Of a DNA stretch of 49,093 nt, positions 34,514 through 44,290 are shown in pieces. The stretch's first letter is position 1, and each line of letters starts with the position of its first letter. The position numbers were made by a program, and so were the translations under genes. The notes under the pieces are model-generated. The model ran no database searches, had not been told where the DNA came from, and saw only the letters and a program-made list of their open reading frames with translations. Source of the stretch: Gemmatimonadaceae bacterium. GTDB lineage: Bacteria > Gemmatimonadota > Gemmatimonadetes > Gemmatimonadales > Gemmatimonadaceae. The stretch lies in assembly GCA_025931335.1 (NCBI GenBank), contig JAICNG010000021.1:1-49093 (forward strand). The letters are read 5' to 3'.

Positions 34514-37500
34514 GTGGGCATCGGTGACATGGACCTCGATCGCGAGGCGGCGATCGAGTCTTCCCGTGACGAGAACGGTCGGGACAAGGCGACCGGCCGC
34601 CGGGGACGCAGGGGAGGCCGAGAGGGTGGGTCAGCCAAGGCGGGAAGGAACAACCGCGACCGCGAGCTGAAGCGGCTCCTGGAGGGCCTGCGGGACCTCG
34701 AGGCGGGCGATTTCCGCGTTCGCCTGGACGGCAACGGCGACGCGCTGATGGCCGAGATCTTCGACACGTTCAACGAGATCGCGGACCGCAACCAGCGGTT
34801 GTGCGGGGAGATCGGCCGTGTGGCGCAGGTAGTCGGCCGAGAAGGGCGCATGGACGAGCGCGCGTCGATCGGCCCGGTATCGCGCGGGTGGGCCGACTCC
34901 ATCAACGCCGTGAACGAGCTCGTCGGCGACCTCGTGCAGCCCACCACCGAGGTGGCTCGAGTGATCCAGGCGGTCGCCGAGGGCGATCTGTCCCAGAAGG
35001 TCGAGCTCGAGCTCGAAGGGAAGCAGGTGCAGGGGGAGTTTCTCCGCATCGCGACGACGGTCAACCGGATGGTCGACCAGCTGTCGTCGTTCTCGGGAGA
35101 GGTCACCCGCGTTGCCCGCGAGGTGGGAACGGAAGGCATCCTCGGCGGCCAGGCGAACGTGCCGGGCGTTGCCGGGACGTGGCGCGATCTCACGGAGAGC
35201 GTCAACGCGATGGCCAACAACCTCACCACGCAGGTGCGCAACATCGCCGACGTGACGACGGCGGTCGCCCGGGGCGATCTCTCCCGCAAGATCACCGTCG
35301 ACGCGAAGGGGGAGATTCTCGAGCTGAAGAGCACCGTCAACACGATGGTCGATCAGCTCACCGCGTTCGCGTTCGAGGTGTCGCGTGTCGCGCGCGAGGT
35401 GGGCACGGAAGGGAAGCTCGGCGGGCAGGCGCGCGTCGAAGGCGTGGTCGGGACGTGGAAGGACCTGACCGACAACGTGAACGCGATGGCGAACAACCTC
35501 ACCGTTCAGCTGCGCGACGTGTCGGCGGTGTCGGCCGCGATCGCGAGCGGCGACCTCACGCGCAAGATCACCGTCGAGGCGCAGGGCGAGATCCTTCAGA
35601 TCAAGGACGTCATCAACAAGATGGTGGACTCCCTCTGGGTGTTCGCGGGCGAGGTCACGCGCGTCGCTCGTGAGGTGGGCACCGAGGGCATCCTCGGCGG
35701 TCAGGCGAACGTGCCGAGCGTCGCGGGTACGTGGAAGGATCTCACCGAGTCGGTGAACTACATGGCGAGCAACCTGACGAATCAGGTGCGCAACATCGCC
35801 GACGTCACCACCGCGGTCGCGAAGGGCGACCTGTCCCGCAAGATCACCGTGGACGTGAAGGGCGAGGTGCTCGAGCTGAAGAACACGATCAACGTCATGG
35901 TCGATCAGCTCAGCGCGTTCGCGTCGGAAGTGACGCGCGTCGCGCGCGAGGTGGGTACGGAAGGCGTCCTCGGTGGCCAGGCGAACGTGCCGGGCGTGGG
36001 CGGGACGTGGAAGGATCTCACCGACAATGTGAACGCGATGGCGTCGAATCTCACGAATCAGGTTCGCAACATCGCCGACGTGACGACCGCCGTCGCGAAG
36101 GGCGATCTCACCAGCCAGATCACCGTGGAGGCGAAGGGGGAGATCCTCGAGCTGAAGAACACCATCAATACGATGGTGGCGCAGCTGCGCGCGTTCGCGG
36201 ATGAGGTGACGCGCGTGGCGCGCGAAGTGGGAACGGAGGGCGTGCTCGGCGGCCAGGCCAACGTGCCAGGGGTGGCCGGCACGTGGAAGGGGCTCACCGA
36301 CAACGTCAACTTCATGGCGAGCAACCTGACCAATCAGGTGCGCAACATCGCGCTCGTCACGACCGCCGTCGCCAGCGGCGACCTGTCGCAGAAGATCACG
36401 GTCGACGCGAAAGGGGAGGTGCTGGAGCTCAAGAACACCGTGAACAACATGGTGGACAAGCTCCGCGTCTTCGGCGACGAGGTGACGCGCGTCGCGCGTG
36501 AGGTGGGAACGGAGGGCCGCCTCGGCGGCCAGGCCAACGTGCCGGGCGTGGCGGGCACGTGGAAGGACCTCACGGAGTCCGTGAACTCGATGGCGAACAA
36601 CCTCACCGTGCAGGTGCGCAACATCGCCGACGTCACGACCGCCGTCGCCAGAGGTGATCTCTCCCGCAAGATCACCGTCGACGTGCGCGGCGAGATTCTC
36701 GAGCTGAAGAACACCGTCAACACGATGGTCGATCAGCTCTCGTCGTTCGCCGCCGAAGTGACGCGCGTGGCGCGCGAGGTCGGCACGGAAGGCAAGCTCG
36801 GTGGACAGGCCAAGGTACCGGGCGCGGGGGGCATCTGGCGCGACCTCACGGACAACGTGAACTCGATGGCGTCGAACCTCACCGGTCAGGTGCGGAACAT
36901 CGCGCTGGTGACGACGGCCGTGGCGAACGGCGACCTGTCGCAGAAGATCACCGTCGACGTCCAGGGCGAGATCCTCGAGCTCAAGGTCACGATCAACAAC
37001 ATGGTGGATCGCCTGAGCATCTTTGCCGACGAGGTGACGCGCGTGGCGCGCGAGGTGGGCACCGAGGGCAAGCTCGGCGGTCAGGCGGATGTGCCCGACG
37101 TCGCTGGCACGTGGAAGGGACTGACGGACAACGTCAACGCGATGGCGAACAACCTCACGACACAAGTGCGGGCGATCGCCGATGTCGCCAACGCGGTGAC
37201 GCGCGGCGACCTCACGCGGCAGATCACGATCGAGGCGCAGGGCGAGATCGAGGAGCTGCGGCGCAACCTCAACCAGATGATCGCGAACCTGCGCGAGACG
37301 ACCGAGCGCAACCGCGAGCAGGACTGGCTCAAGACGAACCTCGCGAAGTTCACGCGGATGATGCAGGGGCAGAAGGACCTGCAGACCGTCTCGCGTCAGA
37401 TCATGTCCGAGCTCACGCCGCTGGTGAGTGCGCAGTACGGCGCGTTCTACATGCGCGACAGCGACGAGGGGCAGATGCTGCTCAAGCTCATCGCCAGCTA

Positions 37501-40231
37501 CGCCTACAAGGCACGCAAGCATGTCGCGAACCGCTTCACCGAAGGCGAGGGGCTGGTGGGTCAGGCGGCGCTCGAGAAGCAGCCGATCCTCCTCACCAAC
37601 GTCCCCGACGATTACGTGCAGGTCACGTCGGGCCTCGGCGCCGCGCCGCCGCGCAACATCATCGTCCTCCCGATCCTCTTCGAGGGCGAGGTGAAGGCGG
37701 TGATCGAGCTCGGCTCGTTCAACGCGTTCAGCCAGATTCACCAGCTCTTCCTGGATCAGCTCTCCGAGAGCATCGGCGTGGTGCTGAACGTTATTCAGGC
37801 GAACATGCGTACCGAGGAGCTGCTCGAGCAGTCGCAGAACCTCACCCAGGAGCTGCAGAACCAGTCGAAGGAGCTGCAGGCGCAGCAGGAGGAGCTCGAG
37901 CGGTCGAACAAGGAGCTCAAGTCGCAGGCGGAATCGCTGCGCGCGTCCGAGGAGCTCCTCCGCCAGCAGCAGGAAGAGCTGCAGCAGGTGAACGAAGAGC
38001 TCGAGGAGAAGGCCTCACTGCTCGCCGAGCAGAACAAGAAGGTCGAGCAGAAGAACAAGGAGGTCGAGGCGGCGCGCGTTGCCCTCGAGGAGAAGGCACA
38101 GCAGCTGGCGCTCAGCTCCAAGTACAAGAGCGAGTTCCTGGCGAACATGTCCCACGAGCTGCGGACGCCGCTCAACTCCCTGCTCATCCTCGCCAAGCTG
38201 CTCAGCGACAACAAGGACGGGAACCTCAACGAGAAGCAGGTGGAGTACGCGCAGACGATCTTCACGTCAGGCACGGACCTGCTCAATCTGATCAACGATG
38301 TGCTCGACCTGTCCAAGGTCGAAGCGGGCAAGCTCGACGTGCACCCGACGGAGGTGCCGATCCCGGAGATCAGCGAGTTCGTCGACCGCAACTTCCGCCC
38401 GCTCGCGGAAGAAAAGGGGCTCACGTTCAAGGTCGACGTGATGCCCGACGTTCCCCCGGCGATCGTCACCGACGGCCACCGGCTCCAGCAGGTCCTGAAG
38501 AATCTGCTGTCGAACGCGCTCAAGTTCACGCACAACGGTGGCGTCACGCTCACCATCCGCCGAGCCGAGAAGGGCCGTCGATTCGCGACCCGCTCGCTGG
38601 ACATCGCGCCGGACGTCCTCGCCTTCGCGGTGACCGATACCGGCATCGGAATCCCGAAAGACAAGCAGCAGCTCATCTTCGAGGCTTTCCAGCAGGCCGA
38701 TGGCTCGACGAGCCGCAAGTACGGCGGCACGGGGCTGGGACTGTCGATCTCGCGTGAGATCACGCGCCTGCTAGGCGGCGAGATTCGCGTCGAGAGCTCG
38801 CCCGGCAAGGGCAGCACCTTCACCCTCTTCTTGCCAGGTCGGTACGTGGATGGGGGTCAGGGGCCAGGGGCCAGGGGCCAGGGAACGGCACGGGCGACAC
38901 TGGCCGCCAACCGCCAGTCAGTCATGATGGATTGGGCCGAGCCGAGCGAGAGCGTGGCTGTAGAAGAGCCACCCGCCGTCCCGGAGCGACGGGCCGAGCG
39001 CCGTCCGTCCGCCGACGCGTCGCCGGTGGCCGATGATCGCGCGGAGATTCAGCCGGGCGACCGCAGTGTGCTCATCGTCGAGAATGATCCGAATTTCGCG
39101 CGGATCCTGCTCAACATGGCACGCGAGAAGGACTTCAAGGGGATCATCGCGTTCGATGGGGAGTCGGCGATCGATCTCGCGCATGCGTATCACCCCGACG
39201 CGGTCACGCTCGACATCGACTTGCCCGGCATGGATGGGTGGGCGGTGCTCGATCGGCTCAAGCACCACCCCGATACGCGACACATTCCGGTGCACGTCAT
39301 CTCGGGGATCGCGAAGCGCCAACGCGGACTCAAGGCGGGGGCGATCGCTTACCTCGAGAAGCCGGTGAGCAAGGAAGCGCTCGACGACGCCTTCGGGCGC
39401 ATCCAGAACTTCCTCGAGGAGCGCGTTCGCCGGCTGCTCGTCGTCGAGGATGACGAGACACAGCGCAACGCGATCATCGAGCTGGTGGGCGCGGAGGATG
39501 TCACGATCACCGCGGTGGCCGCGGCGGAGGACGCGCTGCGCGAGCTCGCGTCCACGCACTACGACTGCATGGTCCTCGACCTGGGCCTGGCCGACATGAG
39601 CGGGTTCGATCTCCTCGAGCGGGTGAAGAGCGACGCCGCCATGTCGACGATTCCGATCATCATCTATACGGGCAAGGAGCTCTCGCCCGCCGAGGAAACC
39701 CGCCTTCGCAAGTACGCCGAGACGATCATCGTCAAGGACGTGAAGTCGCCGGAGCGTCTGCTCGACGAGACCGCGCTGTTCCTGCATCGCGTCGAGGCGA
39801 AGCTCCCCGATCAAAAGCGGCGCATGCTCGAGCAGCTCCACACGGCCGACAGCATCTTCGCCGGCAAGAAGGTGCTGATCGTCGACGACGACGTCCGCAA
39901 CATCTTCTCGCTCACGTCGATGCTCGAGGACCACGGCATGCAGGCGACGTTCGTCGAGAACGGCAAGGACGCGATCGCGACCCTCGAAGCCGACCCGTCG
40001 ATCGACCTCGTCCTGATGGACATCATGATGCCGGGAATGGACGGCTACGAGACCACCCAGGCCATCCGCCAGAATCCACAGTTCAAGAGTCTGCCGATCA
40101 TCGCCTTGACGGCGAAGGCCATGAAAGGCGACCGCGAAAAGACGATTGCCGCCGGTGCCTCGGACTACATCACGAAGCCGGTCGACCCCGAACAGCTGCT
40201 GTCGCTGATGCGCGTATGGCTGTACAGGTAG
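34514..40231 (+). CDS. Giant poly-HAMP hybrid histidine kinase (HAMP array-GAF-HK-REC-REC-REC)
   Basis: A 1905-residue soluble protein with no membrane helix. After a basic tail comes a HAMP array with eight 92-residue units (about residues 197-930), each carrying REVGTEGxLGGQA, then GTWKDLT, then a HAMP ending [19 protein letters not shown]. Each unit probably holds two HAMP domains. A GAF domain (about 965-1090), a Gln/Glu-rich coiled coil (1095-1205), HisKA with His1214 in [11 protein letters not shown], an ATPase domain ([12 protein letters not shown]) and three receivers follow, with acceptors Asp1567, Asp1689 and Asp1836. The GTG at 34514 has GGAG seven bases upstream; ATG 34529 is the alternative. 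The layout matches fungal Nik1/Os-1 kinases and their bacterial relatives. cheR, cheB and a second kinase follow in one operon. Confidence 0.92.
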   Translation: MGIGDMDLDREAAIESSRDENGRDKATGRRGRRGGREGGSAKAGRNNRDRELKRLLEGLRDLEAGDFRVRLDGNGDALMAEIFDTFNEIADRNQRLCGEIGRVAQVVGREGRMDERASIGPVSRGWADSINAVNELVGDLVQPTTEVARVIQAVAEGDLSQKVELELEGKQVQGEFLRIATTVNRMVDQLSSFSGEVTRVAREVGTEGILGGQANVPGVAGTWRDLTESVNAMANNLTTQVRNIADVTTAVARGDLSRKITVDAKGEILELKSTVNTMVDQLTAFAFEVSRVAREVGTEGKLGGQARVEGVVGTWKDLTDNVNAMANNLTVQLRDVSAVSAAIASGDLTRKITVEAQGEILQIKDVINKMVDSLWVFAGEVTRVAREVGTEGILGGQANVPSVAGTWKDLTESVNYMASNLTNQVRNIADVTTAVAKGDLSRKITVDVKGEVLELKNTINVMVDQLSAFASEVTRVAREVGTEGVLGGQANVPGVGGTWKDLTDNVNAMASNLTNQVRNIADVTTAVAKGDLTSQITVEAKGEILELKNTINTMVAQLRAFADEVTRVAREVGTEGVLGGQANVPGVAGTWKGLTDNVNFMASNLTNQVRNIALVTTAVASGDLSQKITVDAKGEVLELKNTVNNMVDKLRVFGDEVTRVAREVGTEGRLGGQANVPGVAGTWKDLTESVNSMANNLTVQVRNIADVTTAVARGDLSRKITVDVRGEILELKNTVNTMVDQLSSFAAEVTRVAREVGTEGKLGGQAKVPGAGGIWRDLTDNVNSMASNLTGQVRNIALVTTAVANGDLSQKITVDVQGEILELKVTINNMVDRLSIFADEVTRVAREVGTEGKLGGQADVPDVAGTWKGLTDNVNAMANNLTTQVRAIADVANAVTRGDLTRQITIEAQGEIEELRRNLNQMIANLRETTERNREQDWLKTNLAKFTRMMQGQKDLQTVSRQIMSELTPLVSAQYGAFYMRDSDEGQMLLKLIASYAYKARKHVANRFTEGEGLVGQAALEKQPILLTNVPDDYVQVTSGLGAAPPRNIIVLPILFEGEVKAVIELGSFNAFSQIHQLFLDQLSESIGVVLNVIQANMRTEELLEQSQNLTQELQNQSKELQAQQEELERSNKELKSQAESLRASEELLRQQQEELQQVNEELEEKASLLAEQNKKVEQKNKEVEAARVALEEKAQQLALSSKYKSEFLANMSHELRTPLNSLLILAKLLSDNKDGNLNEKQVEYAQTIFTSGTDLLNLINDVLDLSKVEAGKLDVHPTEVPIPEISEFVDRNFRPLAEEKGLTFKVDVMPDVPPAIVTDGHRLQQVLKNLLSNALKFTHNGGVTLTIRRAEKGRRFATRSLDIAPDVLAFAVTDTGIGIPKDKQQLIFEAFQQADGSTSRKYGGTGLGLSISREITRLLGGEIRVESSPGKGSTFTLFLPGRYVDGGQGPGARGQGTARATLAANRQSVMMDWAEPSESVAVEEPPAVPERRAERRPSADASPVADDRAEIQPGDRSVLIVENDPNFARILLNMAREKDFKGIIAFDGESAIDLAHAYHPDAVTLDIDLPGMDGWAVLDRLKHHPDTRHIPVHVISGIAKRQRGLKAGAIAYLEKPVSKEALDDAFGRIQNFLEERVRRLLVVEDDETQRNAIIELVGAEDVTITAVAAAEDALRELASTHYDCMVLDLGLADMSGFDLLERVKSDAAMSTIPIIIYTGKELSPAEETRLRKYAETIIVKDVKSPERLLDETALFLHRVEAKLPDQKRRMLEQLHTADSIFAGKKVLIVDDDVRNIFSLTSMLEDHGMQATFVENGKDAIATLEADPSIDLVLMDIMMPGMDGYETTQAIRQNPQFKSLPIIALTAKAMKGDREKTIAAGASDYITKPVDPEQLLSLMRVWLYR
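34970..37310 (+). repeat. Eight-copy 276-bp tandem repeat encoding HAMP units
   Basis: The codon that begins the (V/S)[11 protein letters not shown] segment occurs at 35102, 35378, 35654, 35930, 36206, 36482, 36758 and 37034, exactly 276 bases apart each time. The copies are similar but not identical at DNA level. There are no insertions or deletions in the array, so every unit keeps the same 92-residue register. Confidence 0.93.
38852..38886 (+). repeat. In-frame 7-mer repeat in a kinase linker (single arm)
   Basis: Units GGGGTCA GGGGCCA GGGGCCA GGGGCCA lie between the ATPase domain and the first receiver domain of the giant kinase, encoding a Gly/Gln/Pro-rich linker ([11 protein letters not shown]). 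The period is 7 and not 3, so the array is not a codon repeat. No inverted partner was found. Confidence 0.8.
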
Positions 40232-41181
40232 AGCCCGGGTCGGGAGATCGAGGGGGCGAGGGGTCGAGGGCCGTGGAGCTCGCGCCCCCCGACCCGCCGA
40301 GTGCTGCCGTCCCCACCGCCGGTGACATCGCCGCCGCGGCCGAGGCGCCGGTGCCGGGATACCACCCCGAGCTCGAGCGCATCGAGATCCAGCTGCTCCT
40401 CGAGGGGATCTACCGCCATTACGGCTTCGACTTCCGGTCGTACGCCTACGCCTCGCTGCGCCGTCGCATCTGGAAGCGCATCGATGCCGATCGCTTGAAG
40501 ACCATCAGCGCGTTGCAGGACCGCGTGCTCCACGACCCGTCGATGATGGAGCGGCTGCTGCTCGACCTCTCCATCAACGTGACGGCGATGTTCCGCGATC
40601 CGGGGTTCTACGTGGCGTTCCGGCGCGACGTCGTCCCCGCGCTGCGCACCTACCCGTTCATCCGGATCTGGCACGCCGGATGTTCGACGGGCGAAGAAGC
40701 GTACTCGATGGCCATTCTCCTCGAGGAGGAGGACCTCTACGACCGCACCCGGATCTACGCAACCGACATCAACGAAGTCGTCATCCGGAAGGCGAAGGAG
40801 GGGATCTTCCCCCTCGACCGGATGCAGGAGTACACGCAGAACTACCTGCGCGCGGGCGGCACGCGCTCCTTCAGCGAGTATTACACCGCGATGTACGACG
40901 GGGCGCTGTTCGCCCCACGCCTGATGCGGAACATCGTGTTCTCGCAGCACAACCTCGTCACCGACCGCTCCTTCGCGGAGTGCAACGTCATCCTCTGCCG
41001 CAACGTCCTCATCTACTTCGATCGGAACTTGCAGCAGCGCGTGCACAAGCTCTTCTACGAATCGCTCCCGATTTACGGATACCTCGGACTCGGCAGCAAG
41101 GAATCGCTGCGGTTCAGCGGGTTCGAGGACAACTACGAGCCAGTGGATCGTCGCGAGAAGATCTACCGGAAGATCCAGTGA
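40216..41181 (+). CDS. cheR: CheR-type protein-glutamate methyltransferase
   Basis: A CheR methyltransferase of about 302-321 residues that adds methyl groups from S-adenosylmethionine to glutamates of receptors. The N-terminal helical domain (YGFDFRSYAYASLRRRIWKR) and the SAM-binding domain (IRIWHAGCSTGEEAYSMA, then YATDINEVVIRKAKEG and NVILCRNVLIYFDR) are complete. The ATG at 40216 overlaps the giant kinase gene by 16 bases and begins with a tail coded by a GGGGTCGAG repeat. GTG 40273 is an alternative that would place the repeat between the genes. It is coupled to cheB by GTGA. No receptor, CheA or CheW is present nearby. Confidence 0.93.
   Translation: MAVQVEPGSGDRGGEGSRAVELAPPDPPSAAVPTAGDIAAAAEAPVPGYHPELERIEIQLLLEGIYRHYGFDFRSYAYASLRRRIWKRIDADRLKTISALQDRVLHDPSMMERLLLDLSINVTAMFRDPGFYVAFRRDVVPALRTYPFIRIWHAGCSTGEEAYSMAILLEEEDLYDRTRIYATDINEVVIRKAKEGIFPLDRMQEYTQNYLRAGGTRSFSEYYTAMYDGALFAPRLMRNIVFSQHNLVTDRSFAECNVILCRNVLIYFDRNLQQRVHKLFYESLPIYGYLGLGSKESLRFSGFEDNYEPVDRREKIYRKIQ
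40238..40272 (+). repeat. Single-armed repeat, 9-mer class GGGRTCGAA, at the cheR start
   Basis: GGGAGATCGA, GGGGGCGAG and GGGGTCGAGG units lie just after the stop of the giant kinase (40231). They match elements A and F. No complementary arm was seen. The units fall in the doubtful first 19 codons of cheR. Confidence 0.6.
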
Positions 41182-41792
41182 CACCGCACGTGTCGATGAT
41201 CGCGGTAGGCGCGTCGTGGGGTGGCCTCAAGGCGCTGCGCGCCATCGCGCATGGCTTGCCGCCCCACTTCCGCGTGCCGATTACTTTCGTTCAGCATCGC
41301 AGCAAGGAGTCCGCCGGGTTGCGCGACCTGCTTCAGGATTGCACCGCTCTCATCGTCTGCGAGGTCGAGGACAAGCAGCCCATCATGGGCGGCTACATCT
41401 ACCTCGCGCCGCCGGACTACCACCTCCTCGTCGACGGCGATGAGTTCTCGCTCTCCGTGGACGAGCCGGTGCGCTTCAGTCGGCCCTCCATCGACGTGTT
41501 CTTCGAGTCGGTGGCTGAGCGGTTCGGCCCGGAAGCAGTGGGCGTGGTGCTCACCGGCGCGAACGAGGACGGCGCGGAGGGGCTTCGCCAGATCGTCGCC
41601 CGCGGGGGGCGGGCGATCGTCCAGGACCCGCGCACGGCCGAGAGCGCGATCATGCCCCGCGCCGCGCTGCGCGCCGTCCCGGAGGCTCACACACTCCCGC
41701 TCGAGCGCCTCACGCCCTATCTCATCTCCCTGGCAACCAGCGATGAGAGCATGCGGCCCCGCCGCGGCAGCAACGACGAGGCGCGCGCATGA
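41178..41792 (+). CDS. CheB-type methylesterase catalytic domain, no receiver
   Basis: A 204-residue protein-glutamate methylesterase. The catalytic triad is visible: Ser13 in VGASWGG, His40 in FVQHRS, and Asp131 in TGANEDGAEG. The segment GGYIYLAPPDYHLLV is also typical. The usual N-terminal receiver domain of CheB is missing, so activity is not controlled by its own phosphorylation. The GTG start overlaps cheR (GTGA) and the stop overlaps the next kinase (ATGA), so dosage is coupled. The REC domain at the start of the next protein may act in trans, which is inference. Confidence 0.93.
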   Translation: MTPHVSMIAVGASWGGLKALRAIAHGLPPHFRVPITFVQHRSKESAGLRDLLQDCTALIVCEVEDKQPIMGGYIYLAPPDYHLLVDGDEFSLSVDEPVRFSRPSIDVFFESVAERFGPEAVGVVLTGANEDGAEGLRQIVARGGRAIVQDPRTAESAIMPRAALRAVPEAHTLPLERLTPYLISLATSDESMRPRRGSNDEARA

Positions 41793-43594
41793 CCGCGATC
41801 GACACCAGCACGGAGCGCGAGAGCGTAGCAGCACATCGCGACGTCGATGTCCTCCTTGTGGACGATCGCCAGGAGAATCTGCTCGCGCTCGAGGCCATCC
41901 TCGATCCGCTCGGGCTCAACCTCATCCGCGCGCAATCAGGTGAGGAGGCCCTTCGCGAGGTGTTGCGGCGCGATCTCGCCGTCATCCTCCTCGACGTGCA
42001 GATGCCCGGGATGAACGGGTTCGAGACTGCGAAGGTCATCAAGTCCCGCGAGCGCTCGCGCCACGTGCCGATCATCTTCCTCACCGCCATCAGCAAGGAA
42101 GAGCAGTACGTGTTCGAGGGGTACTCGGTGGGCGCGGTGGACTATCTGTCGAAGCCGTTCCACCCCGATGTGCTCCGCTCCAAGGTGTCGGTGTTCGTCG
42201 ACCTCCACCAGAAGGGCCGACAGCTACGCGAGCAGGAGCAGCGACTGCGCCTGCACGAGCGCCGTGAGATCGAGCTGCAGCATCGGGTGCGCCTGTCGGA
42301 GTCGGAAGCGCGCATGGCCGAAGTGGTGGAATCGGCCATCGACGCGATCGTCATGTTCGACGAGGCGCAGCGGGTGACGCTCTTCAACGCCGCCGCCGAG
42401 CGCGTCTTCGGCTTCGCGGCGAAGGAAGCGGTGGGTCGTGAGATCGCCACGTTCTTCCCGCCGGAGTATCGCGCCGACTTCATCGACCGCGTGTGCGCGT
42501 CAGCGCCCGTGGCGCGGCCGGGACGGTCGCACTCGCACGTGACCCCTCACCTCGAGTCGGCGCTCGGCGTGCGTTCGTCGGGGGACACCTTCCCCATCGA
42601 GTGCTCCGTCTCGTGTCTGGAGCTCGCGGAAGGAAAGGTCTACACGATCATCGCGCGAGACGTCACCGAGCGTGTGCGAGCGGAAAACGAGCTGCGCGAC
42701 CAGGCGACCACGCTCGCCAACACGATGGCCGAGCTCAAGTCGGTGAACGAGGAGCTGGCGCGGCGCCAGGTGGACCTGGAGAAGGCGATCACGGCGCGCT
42801 CGCGCTTCTACGCCTCCATGTCGCACGAGCTGCGCACGCCGATCAACGCGATCCTCGGCTACAACACCCTGCTCCTCGACCACATCTACGGTCCGCTCAA
42901 CGAGAAACAGACGCAGGGCGTGCGGCGCGCACAGAAGGCGGCGAAGCATTTGCTCGAGCTGGTGAACGACGTGCTCGACCTCTCCAAGATCGAGGCGGGC
43001 AAGATCGAGCTCCAGCTCCAGCCCGTGCCGTTCCCGACACTCATCGAGGACTTGTTCGTCACCGTGCGTCCGCTCGCCGACGAGCGCCGCTCCGAGCTCG
43101 CGCTGGCGGTGGAAGGCGAGCCGCGCAAGATCGTCAGCGATCCCCGGCGCGTGCGGCAGATCCTCCTCAACCTGCTGTCGAACGCGATCAAGTTCGGGAA
43201 CGGCAAGCCCATTCGCGTGGTCTATCGCGCGCTCGACCACGGCGGCGTGCAGATCGACGTCGTCGATCACGGCGTGGGAATCGCGGCGGAAGACATCCCC
43301 AAGATCTTCGATGAGTTCGTGCAGCTGCAGAAGACGCATAACGAGCAGGGCACGGGCCTCGGTCTGCCGATCTCGAGCCGCCTGGCGACGCTGCTCAACG
43401 GACAGCTCGAGTGCGAGTCGGTGCCCGGCGAGGGGAGCACCTTCCGCCTCCTGCTGCCGGCGAACGTCGAGCAGCATCGAGCCGCGCCGGCGTCGGCCCC
43501 CAGCCCGGCGGTCGACCGGGCCGATGGGACCCCGCGGGCGGAACGACAGGTACCCTCCCCGGTGTTTCAAGAGGGAACGCGCCCAAGGGCCTGA
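41789..43594 (+). CDS. REC-PAS-histidine kinase
   Basis: A 601-residue kinase. The N-terminal receiver (about 19-140) has LLVDDRQEN and the acceptor in ILLDVQMPG (Asp69). A coiled coil leads to a PAS domain (about 180-295: AMFDEAQRVTLFNAAAERVF-like) and a second coiled coil. The HisKA box is [11 protein letters not shown] (about residue 347), and the ATPase domain has NLLSNAIKF, VVDHGVGIAAEDI and GTGLGLPIS. G1 is DHGVGI instead of DTGIGI, a mild change. With a receiver in front, it can be a downstream target of another kinase, such as the giant one in the same operon. A Pro/Ala-rich tail ends the protein. Confidence 0.92.
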   Translation: MTAIDTSTERESVAAHRDVDVLLVDDRQENLLALEAILDPLGLNLIRAQSGEEALREVLRRDLAVILLDVQMPGMNGFETAKVIKSRERSRHVPIIFLTAISKEEQYVFEGYSVGAVDYLSKPFHPDVLRSKVSVFVDLHQKGRQLREQEQRLRLHERREIELQHRVRLSESEARMAEVVESAIDAIVMFDEAQRVTLFNAAAERVFGFAAKEAVGREIATFFPPEYRADFIDRVCASAPVARPGRSHSHVTPHLESALGVRSSGDTFPIECSVSCLELAEGKVYTIIARDVTERVRAENELRDQATTLANTMAELKSVNEELARRQVDLEKAITARSRFYASMSHELRTPINAILGYNTLLLDHIYGPLNEKQTQGVRRAQKAAKHLLELVNDVLDLSKIEAGKIELQLQPVPFPTLIEDLFVTVRPLADERRSELALAVEGEPRKIVSDPRRVRQILLNLLSNAIKFGNGKPIRVVYRALDHGGVQIDVVDHGVGIAAEDIPKIFDEFVQLQKTHNEQGTGLGLPISSRLATLLNGQLECESVPGEGSTFRLLLPANVEQHRAAPASAPSPAVDRADGTPRAERQVPSPVFQEGTRPRA

Positions 43595-43597
43595 CGC

Positions 43598-44200
43598 GTG
43601 GCCTCGCCATCGGCACCTCAAAACTCGACCCTTCCACCGCGCCCGGCAGCCGCGCCCGGCGGGTTTCGCGGCCGTGCGTGCCGCGTGCTCGCCACCCTGC
43701 ACCGATGGGCGGAGTCGGGTTGGTCCGGCCCCGCCACCGCGGGATGGACGTTCGCGCAGGGATCGGCGATGCCCGGCCCCGCCGACGCGCTGCTCGTCCC
43801 CTTTGGCCTGGCCGACCCCGGACGCGTCTATCGCCTCGCGCTGTGGGCGCTCGCGGGATCCACCCTCGGCGGGATCGTCGCCTACGCCGCCGGTGCGTAT
43901 GCCTTTCCGGAAGTCGTCGCCCCGCTCCTCGGGATATTCGGGATCGACCCAGGTGAGCTGGCGACCATCCGCACGCTATTCGCGAGGCACGGCTGGATGC
44001 TCGTGGTCGTCAGCTCGGTGTCGCCCTTCCCCTCGAAGCTCGTGTCGGTCTCGGCCGGCGCGTTCGGCATTCCCTTCCCGATCTTCGCGCTCGCGCTCGC
44101 CGCGGGCCGCGCCGCGCGGTTCTTCACGATCGCGGTGCTGATTCATCTCGCTGGCGAGCACATCGCGCGGTGGTGGAACAGGGTGTCGGTCGGATGCTAA
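43598..44200 (+). CDS. DedA/YqaA-family membrane protein
   Basis: A 200-residue membrane protein with four or so helices. The segment FARHGWMLVVVSSVSPFPSKLVSVSAGAFGIPFPIFALA holds the DedA/SNARE-associated motif (Pro-rich re-entrant loop then AGAFG). An early GIVAYAAGAYAF is the usual glycine-rich helix. These proteins help move lipids such as undecaprenyl-phosphate or phospholipids across the inner membrane. The N-terminus is a Pro/Ala-rich tail of about 45 residues from GTG 43598, so a later start is possible. It starts 3 bases after the kinase gene, but that gene's Pro-rich end and this gene's start share composition, so co-expression is uncertain. Confidence 0.78.
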   Translation: MASPSAPQNSTLPPRPAAAPGGFRGRACRVLATLHRWAESGWSGPATAGWTFAQGSAMPGPADALLVPFGLADPGRVYRLALWALAGSTLGGIVAYAAGAYAFPEVVAPLLGIFGIDPGELATIRTLFARHGWMLVVVSSVSPFPSKLVSVSAGAFGIPFPIFALALAAGRAARFFTIAVLIHLAGEHIARWWNRVSVGC

Positions 44201-44290
44201 ACGAATGAGCAATGAGGATTGAGGAACGAGCAATCAATGAACCAGTCCACTCGACTCCCTCACTCCTCAGTCCTTTTTCCTCATTTCGAT
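44201..44290. repeat. Repeat hairpin J, 7-mer class xxxTGAG
   Basis: The left arm 44201-44241 (GAATGAG, CAATGAG, GATTGAG, GAACGAG units) and right arm 44255-44290 (CTCACTC, CTCAGTC, CTCATTTCG) pair imperfectly around a loop of about 13 bases. It lies between convergent genes. The stop of the leftward methyltransferase gene (complement of 44267-44269) and its last five codons (MRKKD) are in the right arm. The DedA-type gene ends just before the left arm with its own TAA. Confidence 0.85.

Noticed and set aside
34970..37310. CRISPR-like array
   Set aside because: Repeats are 276 bases, coding, in frame and without spacers; they encode HAMP domains.
34631..37741. A 1036-codon open frame on the minus strand across the HAMP repeats
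   Set aside because: It is the antisense shadow of the plus-strand poly-HAMP array; its translation is repetitive His/Arg/Val-rich text with no domain, a common effect of GC-rich codon bias.
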